DNA of 64,000 nucleotides from Euryodendron excelsum. Its lineage: Eukaryota > Streptophyta > Magnoliopsida > Ericales > Pentaphylacaceae. Shown here in pieces: positions 36,420-46,424 of this stretch (position 1 is its first letter; each line of letters begins with the position of its first letter). The notes beneath the pieces were generated by a model, which saw nothing but the letters and a program-made list of their open reading frames with translations, had not been told where the DNA came from and made no database searches. The stretch covers positions 8,810,001 to 8,874,000 of the forward strand of contig CM065381.1 of the NCBI GenBank assembly GCA_033060915.1, in the 5' to 3' direction. The translations under genes were made by a program, and so were the position numbers.

Positions 36420-38570
36420 GGGTGTCATTTTTATAACCCATTGATGCGTTTCATATTCTCATACAGATAGACTATTGGTTTAATAGTCAAGTAAGATTAA
36501 GGTTATTGAACAACTCAAATTTGACTCAATTAATTGATGTTACTTTAATTTGCATTTAGGAACTGGCTTTCAGTGTAAACTCATTCCTGCAGTGTAAATC
36601 CTAAATACGTGCAAAATTACATATATCCGTTAAACTCAAAAGGCACCAATAAGAGTCAAGCTCAAGACATCCAAGTTTGCGTTTAGTACTCATCCGACTC
36701 CACATTGTTGGGCTACCCATGCGAGTTGCCATTTATTAATTGTATGGGGAAAATTGGGTGATTTCCATAACCATGTGGTTCAACCCTTAGAATCATGATC
36801 ATTAACTTCTATCCATTAACAGATGCTTGATAAATGCATAGCAACCCACTAAGAACAGCTTGATTGTGAAGCCCAACTAATATTTTGGACCTTTTAACAC
36901 TAGTGAAGATCACCTAATACGGTTGTGGAAGGTCAATTTTCATTACTTATGAGGATATCGAATTAATGACTGAGAATGACTCGAGAAGGAAATATATATT
37001 TATATATATATATATATATATAAAATAGAGGATATATATATATATGAATATAATAGCAGGACTTAGAAATCTCTCTTCTCATTCATCTATTACTCAATTG
37101 TGTGAAGAGTAGCTGGAAAAAATAGAAAGCAAAGATTAATGGCTACGAGCACGTGACCAGGGAGACAAAGTGAAATTTGGTTGAGACTTCGAGCTAAGTT
37201 TCTGTTGAAAATAATGGTGTTGGACATAAATGTTCATTAATAGGGTTGTTGCATTGCCCATTGTTGATCCATGTGATGGAAAGACGAAGAAGTCAATTAC
37301 ACGCAGGAAAATGCCATTCTTCTAGACAAGGGCAAATTCTGCGGTACCGTGATGGTTTCCACGATCCCGATATCTGTGTAATTTCAACCATTAGATTAAA
37401 AAAATAGAAAAACGATGGGCATTGGATGAGAAACTTGGACAAATCAAGATGTTTTGGAAAACAAAAAAACAGTGATAACAGATGTGAGCAATAGTTACGA
37501 TAAATATGACCCGCAATTACTATAATATAGTCATATTTTATAATATTTGTTGTTGCATTGAGCAGTAACTATGGTCAATCCAAACGGTGACTATAATCAT
37601 GTTCAAATGATAACTGCTATTTCTATGTTTGTGTACGACCGTCATCTATACATATAATGTAAATTTCATACATTGTACGAATGATTGCAAGACAAAAGGG
37701 GCATCAGGAGGAGTCTATTTTATCACTTTTTGTTCCCCATTATTTTTCTTGTAGGAGTTGGGAATGGCCTTTTAAATGTGCCACAAATTACATAGTTGGG
37801 GGCCTCACATAATTTAATTTGTTCATACGAATGATCACATCATCATCCAACCAATATTTTGTGCTCTTAAATGCATCAATAGTTCAAAGCCAATTTGACA
37901 AATTAAATAGTTGGATTGACTTAAATAGGGGCATCAATTTATGGGCAAAAGTGTTGCCTAATAATAGTTAGGAGAAAGAAAGACAGAAAAAAATAATAGT
38001 TATCTCCTGTTTGGTTCCTAATTTGGGAGAGAGAGAAAAAATGCAAAAGAAAAGCAAAGAAAATTTTTTTCCCTCTCACTTTCCTATTATTTTCTTTTCT
38101 CTTTTCAAAATAATAGTTATTCTATTATTTTCTATCCTCTTTTTTTGAAGTCGAACAGGAAAAAATTATCTTCTTTTTCATTTTTCTTTCCCTTTTTTTT
38201 GCAAAATCAAATAGAAAAAATAATTATTTTCCCTAGAATTTCTCTCACTTACCATTCATTCCTTTCCCTTTCTCTTCCACAAATTCCAATGAAGAATTGG
38301 TTGCGTGTTAATAATTATTTCCGCATACATATATGATGGATCATATTATTTCACTTAGCTTAGCAATACTTTTTTAACAATATCAAAGCCAAGGCAAATG
38401 TTAACATGTCCTTATAAGATATATGTTAAGCATGCATGAACAGAGTTGTACGTAATGTAAAATTATGAAAAAAGTATAGGCCTCACATTTTGTACAACTA
38501 AATAATGTATACTTAACATGAGTTCTTAGAGCATGTGTTATAAGACATGCCACCATTGGAAGCTAAGGCC
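36420..38570. other. Intergenic, AT-rich, with (AT)n runs
   Basis: No gene recognised. An AT/TA dinucleotide tract spans about 36985-37050. Bases 37960-38300 are rich in AGAAAAG/CTTTTCT arms, suggesting another decayed foldback element without clear ends. Confidence 0.5.
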
Positions 38571-38576
38571 CTGTTT

Positions 38577-38938
38577 GGAATCGGTTCCCGTTCCGTTTTC
38601 GTTTTCGTTTTCGTGTTTTCGGAACCAAAAAATTTAAGAACAACTCGTTTTTCTTATTCTCGAAAATAAAAAAATGAGACCATCGAAAACACTATCGTTT
38701 TCATATCGTTCTCATTTTCATATAAAAATGGTTTCGGAAACTCAGAAAACATCTTTTTAATGGTTTCTGAAATTAGGCTGTTTTCTGAAAAAATTTTCAA
38801 AAACAAGTTTTGAAATTAATTTACCAAACGCGGTTTCGACAGAAACAGTTTTCAGAACCAATCTGCCAAACACGGTTTCGTCGAATTTCAGAAAACAAAA
38901 ACAGAAAACTGAAACTGAAACCACAACCAAACAGGCCC
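38577..38938. mobile_element. Tourist-like (PIF/Harbinger) MITE, TAA target duplication
   Basis: The 362-base element begins GGCCCTGTTTGGAATCGG and its right end on the minus strand begins GGGCCTGTTTGGTTGTGG. It is flanked by TAA at 38574-38576 and 38939-38941. Three-base TAA/TTA duplication and GGGCCTGTTTGG-type ends fit Tourist-like elements. The interior is rich in GTTTTCG and GAAAAC arms and has no open frame. Confidence 0.75.
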
Positions 38939-39964
38939 TAAGCCTCTTTCACCATGACCATGCAGTTGAGTAAATATTTTGTACACCGGTAGTACCATTG
39001 CATCATGTTGATATGGTAAAACGAGCCATGATCATGTAAATCATGATCATTAGGGGTATTGAATTTAAAATTTAAATTTTTTTGTTTAAAGCAAGATGAT
39101 ATCACGATGATTATAATTTTATATTTATGTATTAGTGTCTCGTTGTACCACATTAGCGTGATTACTTGGTACAGCATGTGTAAACAATATTTTCTCCATG
39201 AAGTCCACACATTATGGTACCCTTTGCCTCAACCACCACTAGTTGTCCCATTAACTATTTCTGTTTGAAATGGTACTAGATTTCAAAGTATCCTATATAA
39301 ATGCTTATGAATAGGCATCTTCATCAGAATATGGCTTACACGTCCCCAACTACAAACTCAAGTACGCAAACACTGAAACTTGTTAAAGGATGATGCAATG
39401 GTTGAGGTTTGTTAAGAAGTCATGAAATTTAAAGGAAGATAATGATTAGTTTCAATAACCTGCAAGTACTGTTCCTGGTGGTCAGTAGAGGTCACCACTT
39501 CCAAGTTCCCATCAAGATCCTTCTAAATGTTAAAGTTTGTGTTTGATACTCATGAAAGGGATTAAACAGAAAGGAAGAAAGGGAGAAATAAGAGAAAAAT
39601 GAAAGGAAAAATTGTATTATCTCATTGTTTGATTAACAAAAATTTTAAAAAATGAAAGAAAACTAATTCTTCACACTACAAATCAAACAAGAAAAGGAAA
39701 TAAATTATTCAATGGTCCAGAGCATCGTATGACCATTCTCTTGCTCTCACAATGACCAAGGGCCTTTCTACTTAAAGGTTCAAATACGAGGCCTAGTTAA
39801 TGGGATCCACGACCATTATGAGAGGATTGAGCACGGCCACGCATTGCTCTATGAGCACAGAGTAATTAGTTCGTAAAAAGGGAAGCTCATTTGTAAACTA
39901 GTTAAGCTTTTAAGTCGAGAGTTATTATGATGATCCATATAATATGAGTTCCAAACCCCAAAAA

Positions 39965-40172
39965 GTTTAAGATTTGAGAGTTTGTTCCCTCTAAGGTCTC
40001 AAGTTCAAAATGGTTTAGGTGTTATTAATTCATTGGGGCTACTCTTAGGCTTTTTGGCTTAACAATTATCCAGTTTATGTGGGACGGAGAGATTGCATAG
40101 ATTTCGGAATTAGTCAAGGTATGCACATATTAGCTTCGACACCCGATTAGCAAAAAAAAAAAAAAAAATGTG
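39965..40172 (+). mobile_element. SINE with A-tail and 13-bp target duplication
   Basis: The insert is flanked by ATATGAGTTCCAA at 39952-39964 and 40173-40185. It has a tRNA-like head (GTTTAAGATTTGAGAG, a weak B box CAAGTTCAAAAT), a body shared with the SINEs at 33459 and 34987, and an A run at about 40152-40168 near its 3' end. About 208 bases long. Confidence 0.75.
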
Positions 40173-40476
40173 ATATGAGTTCCAAGTATAGGAAAATTTT
40201 TGTATCCCATGAGCATTGAACTTCCCAACCCAAACTATTCAAGTTCAACTCATGATCAGTTCGATCAACGTTATTTGAAATAGGCTAAAAAATGAGCATG
40301 CTAAACTTGAACACTTTCATTTTGAAGCTAAGTTTTCAGGCCAAACTTGTGCCAAACAAAAAAATAATTCAAGTCAACTTTGAGCAAAACTCTACTCGGC
40401 CCAAATGCTCACCAACCTCAAGGCCCAACCTATATATCACCAAAATCAAATCCGACGTCCTCGGATCAACACTTTG

Positions 40477-40544
40477 GGCCTGTTGAGTAGGCTTTTAAAT
40501 TTAGTTTTTTTTTTTAATTTATAAGAAAAAAAATTATTATTTTT

Positions 40545-40581
<37 letters not shown>

Positions 40582-40674
40582 ATCTTTGCTTATAAAATAA
40601 AAAAATTAAAAAAATTGAGTTTTTTTTTTACCTAACTAAAAAAGTTATAAAAGAAAAAAACTATGCCGCAGGCC
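40477..40674. mobile_element. T/A-rich foldback MITE at the TDRD3-like promoter
   Basis: Left end GGCCTGTTGAGTAGGC and right end (minus strand) GGCCTGCGGCATAG enclose a long T run (about 40549-40577) and A-rich right arm. It ends 90 bases before the start codon of the downstream gene, so it occupies the proximal promoter or leader. No target duplication was resolved. Confidence 0.5.
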
Positions 40675-40764
40675 AAAGTTCGGAGCCCCAAGCTCTCTCT
40701 CTCTCTCTCTCCCTCTCTCTCAGTTCAAAGAACCAAGGGCGAACATCTGAGAGAGGCGATAAAA

Positions 40765-43700
40765 ATGGAGGCCTTTTCTTCTTCGTCGGCTGCTTCAGAA
40801 GCTCTCATACAAACCCTAACTAGCAGAGGGTGGTGCTTCGGAGACGTCGACCAAGTCAAAGCCGTGATCATAGTTCAATCCGCTTTACATGGCGATTCCT
40901 GCACCGTTGATTTGGTCGAATCAGAACTTGCAAACATGGACTTGCGATCCATCGGTGGGAAGTCATTACCCGATCCTTCTCTCCTCCGCAAGTCCTCTTA
41001 TCTCCCTGGCCCCAAAGTCTTGCAGGTAAACCTCTCTACTCCCCCCCCCCCTCTCTCTGTCTGTATATATATATATATATGTATATATATGTTTGTGTTT
41101 GTGTGTATGTGTATGTGTATGTATTTAATAAATGCCTTTAATGGGAAATTCGCTCCCCCACAATTTAGGAAAAAAATTTTCATCTTGAAATCTCTCTCTC
41201 ACCCCGCGATTTGCAAAGTTTCGTTGTCAATCGTTTGGTGAAAACTTGGAAAAGAGATGAAATTTGAATTTTGATTTACTTTATGCTGTTCTGTAATTGG
41301 GTTCCAATCAAACGGGGAAACATATGTTCCGGCTAAAGCCATGTAGGGTTGTATTAGGCTCAGGTCCGTGGAGTTTTCTCGTGTTAAAACCCTAACTTTG
41401 TTTCTATTTCCCGACCTTTTCTTTGTAAGCCAACAGAGCATTACTTGTTTACCAAAAAGGAAAAAAGAAAACCAAGGCTTTGTTACTATTTCCCCACCTT
41501 TTCTTTGTAAGCTAACAGAGCATTACTTGTTTACCAAAAAGGAAAAAAGAAAACCAAGGCTTTGTTACTATTTCCCCACCTTTTCTTTGTAAGCTAACAG
41601 AGCATTACTTGTTAACCAAAAAGGGAAAAAAAACCCAAAGCATTAATTATGTTCTGCTGTTGTCCAATTTCATTACTTTGCACTGACTAAATCCCCCACC
41701 GCCCATCATTCTCCTGTCTGTAGATATCCTCGGTGAGGGACATATCTCGAAGCAGTATAGCTGATAATTCAGGAAATTCAGATAATCGTCTGTTAAGATT
41801 GAATCTTACAGATGGCCACTCTGTGATAACTGCTATAGAGTACTCTCATATACCATCAATTGTTAATGATGCAATTCCTGGCACGAAGGTATTCTCGTAC
41901 TCAATTTTAGTTATTGTATATTGCAAGGTCTACTGTATCATTTTTTATTTGGTTAGCTGCTGCGGTGCTAGTTCAGTTTTAATGTCTTGTAGATTACTAG
42001 GAGATATGTTGGTACACAAAACTGAATGGATGTATAGATGAGACTAACATGCATGTGTGCACACAAATTCAAATATGAAGACTTGAAGTAATGTGGTTTA
42101 TCACAATATCACATCAGTGACTAAGTCCACTAGTGAAGATTGTCCAAGAGATTTAACTCCACGGAGTGCTTTACAGAGCTCTTTTTCATTTATTTAACAA
42201 CAAGGATGTTATTCAATAATGTGGGGCTTGTGTTGATGTTTGCTGTGTCTGTGATAGTTCTGGTCTAAGAAGCATGGGCACTGACATGGGTACAGATACA
42301 GACAAGGGACACGGCAATTTAAAAAAAAAAGAAGAGAAAATGGACATGGCGGGGATACTACAAAAAATATATTTCTTATATATTTTATTTGCCCTATATA
42401 TGAAAGTAACATCGACAAACCCTAAAAAATATAAAAAAAATAATACTAATTCAACATGAAAACACCATTCAATCCATAATTTAATTATCGTTTAACTTAA
42501 AACATGATGAAAACCAGTTTACATTTTAAACTTGCAATGTGTTTCATATATGTTTAAGTGATGGATGCGTTTCTCTTGCGTGTCTATTGAAAAATAAACA
42601 AACAAAAATTTAGGACACACCAATTGGCGTGTCCGAGGACTATGTGTATCCGACACGGACATGACAATCTCTTAGAAGTGTATATGCTTCCTAGATTTTG
42701 GTATATTTTTATTTGTAAATATAAGCTTGTATTATTGTGTAAAGTAATCTACTAAGGCCACCTGAGTGTATTGCACTCAAAATTTTGGAATTTTTTTGGA
42801 AAAAATATTAGAATAGTTCTTTACTTTTCTTTGCTTTGACTTTGAGGTGTTGTTTCTATACTATTATGTGAAGGGAAGACTCTCTCTTGATGTTTCCCCA
42901 AAATACCCTGATAGTTAAACAATGACGATATTCAAGTTCGGGCTAAGAATGAGAAATAGTTAGCTGACACCTTATCAATTTTACAAGCCACTCTAGCTCA
43001 ATAACTCATTCCTTTGAAGACAGCTACCATAACTCCCTACTCAATAGAGTGATGATCATGCCCTTCACACATGCACCACTTCTACTATCTCATGACGATT
43101 GTACATTCTATTAAAACTCTTGAAAACTATGTGTGTATTAGATTCTCCTAAATAGGAAAAATTCAGAAACCTTACTTTTAGTGATTAGGAGAGTGTTTCT
43201 TGTAACCTGTAACTTTCAGAATTTCTGCCCAAAATGCATAAAAAAACAGCAAAGCTAGTTAGAAACCATCCAACAAGTCGCTAAGTTTGCTGATAAATGG
43301 ACCTGAAAATAAATCATTTGCGTGTTGATCTTTTCATTTTCCTCATTAGAGTTGCAATCATTTTATATAAAATGTTGGTAATCAAAAACCTCTTTTCATT
43401 GGCTGAACTAGTTTCCAGTGCCTATTTTACTTGTCCCTTTTATTATGGAGCTTTCCAAATCAAATGACATACATAACTTAGTTGTCTTGGTGTAATTGTT
43501 GTCTTTGTTTCTGTTGTTGTTCTCTGCTTGGCAGGTTCGTTTGACAAATAAGGCCACAGTACGTTGTGGTATTGTGTGTTTGAATCCTAAAGTGATAACT
43601 GTATTAGGGGGTGTTGTTCAGTCACTTTATGAAGAATGGCAGATGAACCAAAAGTATTCAGGTTTCTCCCGCTCATCCTTAAGGATGGTGAAGGAAAGTG

Positions 43701-46424
43701 ACACTGGTGGTCCTCCACCATTTGAAAAGTTGCAAATCAGGGCACTTTCACGTTCAGGGCCTCAAGACAGATTTTCTCGTGAGTGTGACAAACCTTTTCT
43801 TTGCTCCAGATTTTACCTTTCGCATTTTTTCTTGTTTGTGATACCCCCCAACCCAGTTGGGATGTGTGTGGATGTGGTGTGGGTGTGGGTGTGGGTGTGG
43901 GTGTGGTTGTGGGTTGGGGGAGGGAGGGGTGGGGGGCATTGCTTTCAATTTACTTATGCACTGTTTCGATATGCTTCTTTAATGTTCTATTCTGCCATTA
44001 TTAGGGCTCTTTGAAGGAAACTCCTGATGACTTATAATGCAGTTTGGGAAACACGTATATTTAGATGCAAAAGTTTGTTTAGTTCAAACATTGAAAGCAT
44101 TAGTTATTCAATGTTCTTCTGAGCAAGTGGCATGCCCTAGTGGTTGGGACCTTGCACAGCAATACTCATGGTCTAAGGTTCAAGCCCCAGCAGCCCCTCC
44201 CGCTTCCCTTAATAAAACACACTCTTACCTGTCAAAAAATTATTCAATGTTCTTCAACCAAGAGATTGATTCATAATTGGTTAAATTTTACGTCTGCAGA
44301 AAGTAAGGTGAATTAATTTTAGTTTTAGCTGTTTTATTACTGCTTTTCTGGAAAGGATTTTTGGAAATTTGACATTTCATTAAAACATATTGGAATATTT
44401 TGAGCTAGTTCTAAACAAACATTATGAATTTTTTCTTCCTATTGAAGTAACATTCGTCATTCTTTGTGAGATGTTTCTGTCATTTGCATTCTAGTATTAT
44501 CACTCTACAAAAATAGAGTGCTTTGTAAATCTTTAACAGTAGATGATGAATTGCAGCGTATGCTGGTTCAACCTCCAAAAGCTCTGGGCCTACTGTTCTG
44601 GGAAAAGATGGAAAATTTGAATCTTGGCAGATCGGTAGACTTCATAACTTTGATTTCAAGGCGGATGGCATGGATAATAAACTAAAATCAGCCTCCAGTG
44701 CTGAAAAAACTGAAGAAAAACCAAGTGGCTCTGAAGCCAGACCAAAAGAAGGTGTGACTTCATTTCTATTTGTAGTGCAATGAGACGTTCTAGTTTTGCA
44801 TATTGGTTACCATTAATAGATTAATGGTTGGTTAATCAGATTCACAGATGCTTATAAAATAATGGAATAAGTAATGCATTTTAACTTCAGTGAAAATCAA
44901 ACAGATCTATTTCGCTCATATGCAGCCCCTAACTTAATTTATTTGACTTTGAAGTTCTATTCGTTATGAAGTATGTACATTTATGCTGAAGTAGATGTCT
45001 GTACCTTTGACAGTGGTTGAATCTGCCCCTGTTCAAAATCAAGCGGCTGCACAGAAACTCCTCCAGAAAATGAATCAGCCAAACCGGGGTGATCATTCTT
45101 CCAGAGGTCGGATACATAGAGGGAAGGGGAAACAAGAAGAGACGCCAGTTTTCACTTTAGATGAATGGGAAAGGAGAAAAGCTGGGGCAAATCCTTTAAT
45201 GAGAGATGAGCATCCCAATGTTAGACAAGACGAAGATCTTGCCTGGCAGCTTCAAAACCAATTTGATTTTGAAGACCTTCATGTCAGCATCTGTACATAT
45301 TGAAGTGTGAATATTATTACTGTCATTGCTATATTGCTGCTACTATTACTAGTTTTATTGCTAGTATTGCTATTTCTATTAGGCCATGTTTGTTTCGGGT
45401 ACTAAAAGGGCCAGATAGGACTATTTGTCCCATGCCCCTTTTTATACCTTGTTTGGGGCATCCTATAAGGGTGGGACGTATTCTTTGGTCTAAAAATAGT
45501 ACCCTCTCGAGGGTATTATTGGGTCGGGTGGGGGGGATGGGGGTGGTTTTTATTAGTATTGGCCTAGTGGGACTATTCCATTGTTGGAATAAGTATTAAA
45601 ATGACTAATGTTCCCTTTTCCTTGGGTTATTTTTGACAATTGGATGTAGATGAGACTTGTTTAAATGGGTTATTGGACTGGATCTTATCCCGCCTCATCC
45701 AAACACAAAATTAGGAACAATTAGTCCCAGTATATTTTGTATTAAAACTACTTGTCGTGGGTTTCATGATACCACCTTATTACATCCCCGAAACAAACGT
45801 GGCCTTACTATATTTGGGCTACTTTTATTATAAAGCTCTATAAACTTCTTAAATGGTTAACTCTAAAATAAGACTGACATATTGACCTTGATTGGGTCCC
45901 CTTAGTAGTTGTACATGGTAAATAATTAGGATGATTTAGTATTGGCTGAACCATTTTACTTTATTGAACTGGTTTGTTCGTTGCTTTTCCTTGTGTTCTG
46001 TATCTATCTTTTTCTAAAAATGTTCGAAGGGCTTTACATCAGATGAAAAATATTTGATCATAATGGTCTTTGGGGTGGACCTCCTTTGAAGTGGAGTCCA
46101 TTGGGAGTTGAATCATTTACCTTGGTAGATGTGTTATAACTCCATCTATAGCCTAAGTAGTGTTTCAGGTCTGAGGCTCAGATTTTTGATACTGTCATCA
46201 TAACCGTCATGATCATTTTCGTCGTAGCTGTTTTTGCAGTCTTTGATATTGGTACATTCTGACTTCTTCAGATACAAAGGGGTCCTCAAGAGGCAGAGAA
46301 CATAAAAATGAGCATGTTCAGTTTCCAGAGGGATGATGTCGGAGACCATGATAGAGGGGGATTCAGAGGGAGAGGAAGGGGAAGGGGTAGAGGAAGAGGG
46401 AGGGGAAGAGGTAGACATGGATGA
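40765..46424 (+). CDS. TDRD3/RMI1-like OB-fold protein (DUF1767) with RG-rich tail
   Basis: Six exons: 40765-41025, 41724-41888, 43535-43778, 44557-44751, 45014-45282, 46272-46424; frames join to 428 residues. The N-terminal half (LTSRGWCFGDVDQV..., then LLRLNLTDGHSVITAIEY and KVRLTNKATVRCGIVCLNP) is the RMI1-type N-terminal/OB-fold seen in TDRD3. In animals TDRD3 partners topoisomerase 3-beta; in plants the role is less defined. A helical DEHPNVRQDEDLAWQLQNQ segment precedes a C-terminal run of about nine GR/RG units (residues about 405-428), a likely RNA-binding and arginine-methylation region. The start MEAFSSSS was chosen over an upstream in-frame ATG at 40663, which lies inside the foldback MITE. 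No Tudor domain was recognised. Introns carry a tandem array, a SINE and a Tourist MITE. Confidence 0.85.
41398..41640 (+). repeat. 82-base tandem repeat, three copies, in intron 1
   Basis: AACAGAGCATTACTTG recurs at 41432, 41514 and 41596, an exact 82-base period. The second and third units are nearly identical to each other and the first differs at several bases (CCCGACC versus CCCCACC). It lies wholly inside intron 1 of the TDRD3-like gene. Confidence 0.9.
42268..42690. mobile_element. Probable MITE with GACACGG-rich ends in intron 2
   Basis: Left sequence AAGCATGGGCACTGACATGG and right sequence on the minus strand AAGCATATACACTTC enclose inverted ACACGGCAATTT / ACACGCCAATTGG blocks. A related sequence is in an ABCG32 intron near 21960-22250. 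Target duplication was not identified, so superfamily is open. Confidence 0.45.
43866..43935 (+). repeat. (GTGTGG)n minisatellite after exon 3
   Basis: A GTGTGGGTGTGG run of about 60 bases follows exon 3 of the TDRD3-like gene by about 90 bases. It is G-rich on the transcribed strand. Open frames through it are by-products. Confidence 0.85.
44120..44239 (+). mobile_element. Short tRNA-derived SINE with perfect 16-bp target duplication
   Basis: The 120-base insert is bounded by TTATTCAATGTTCTTC at 44104-44119 and 44240-44255. It has an A-box-like CTAGTGGTTGGG, a perfect B box GGTTCAAGCCC about 44 bases further on, and a terminal A run. It sits in intron 3 of the TDRD3-like gene, same orientation. 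Its body differs from the other SINEs in the window, so it is a separate family. The perfect duplication suggests a young insertion. Confidence 0.9.
45382..45804. mobile_element. Tourist-like (PIF/Harbinger) MITE in intron 5, TTA target duplication
   Basis: The 423-base element has near-perfect inverted ends: GGCCATGTTTGTTTCGGG and, on the minus strand, GGCCACGTTTGTTTCGGG, flanked by TTA at 45379-45381 and 45805-45807. It lies 99 bases after the exon 5 donor of the TDRD3-like gene. The ends match each other better than those at 38577-38938, so it is probably younger. No open frame inside. Confidence 0.85.

Noticed and set aside
40663..40764. Longer N-terminus for the TDRD3-like protein from an in-frame ATG
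   Set aside because: The extra codons lie in the end of a foldback MITE and a CT-rich leader, and give low-complexity LSLSLSP sequence. The family starts near MEAFSSSS.
43866..43948. Proline/histidine-rich or valine/glycine-rich proteins
   Set aside because: These frames come from the GTGTGG minisatellite in intron 3 and carry no conserved motif.
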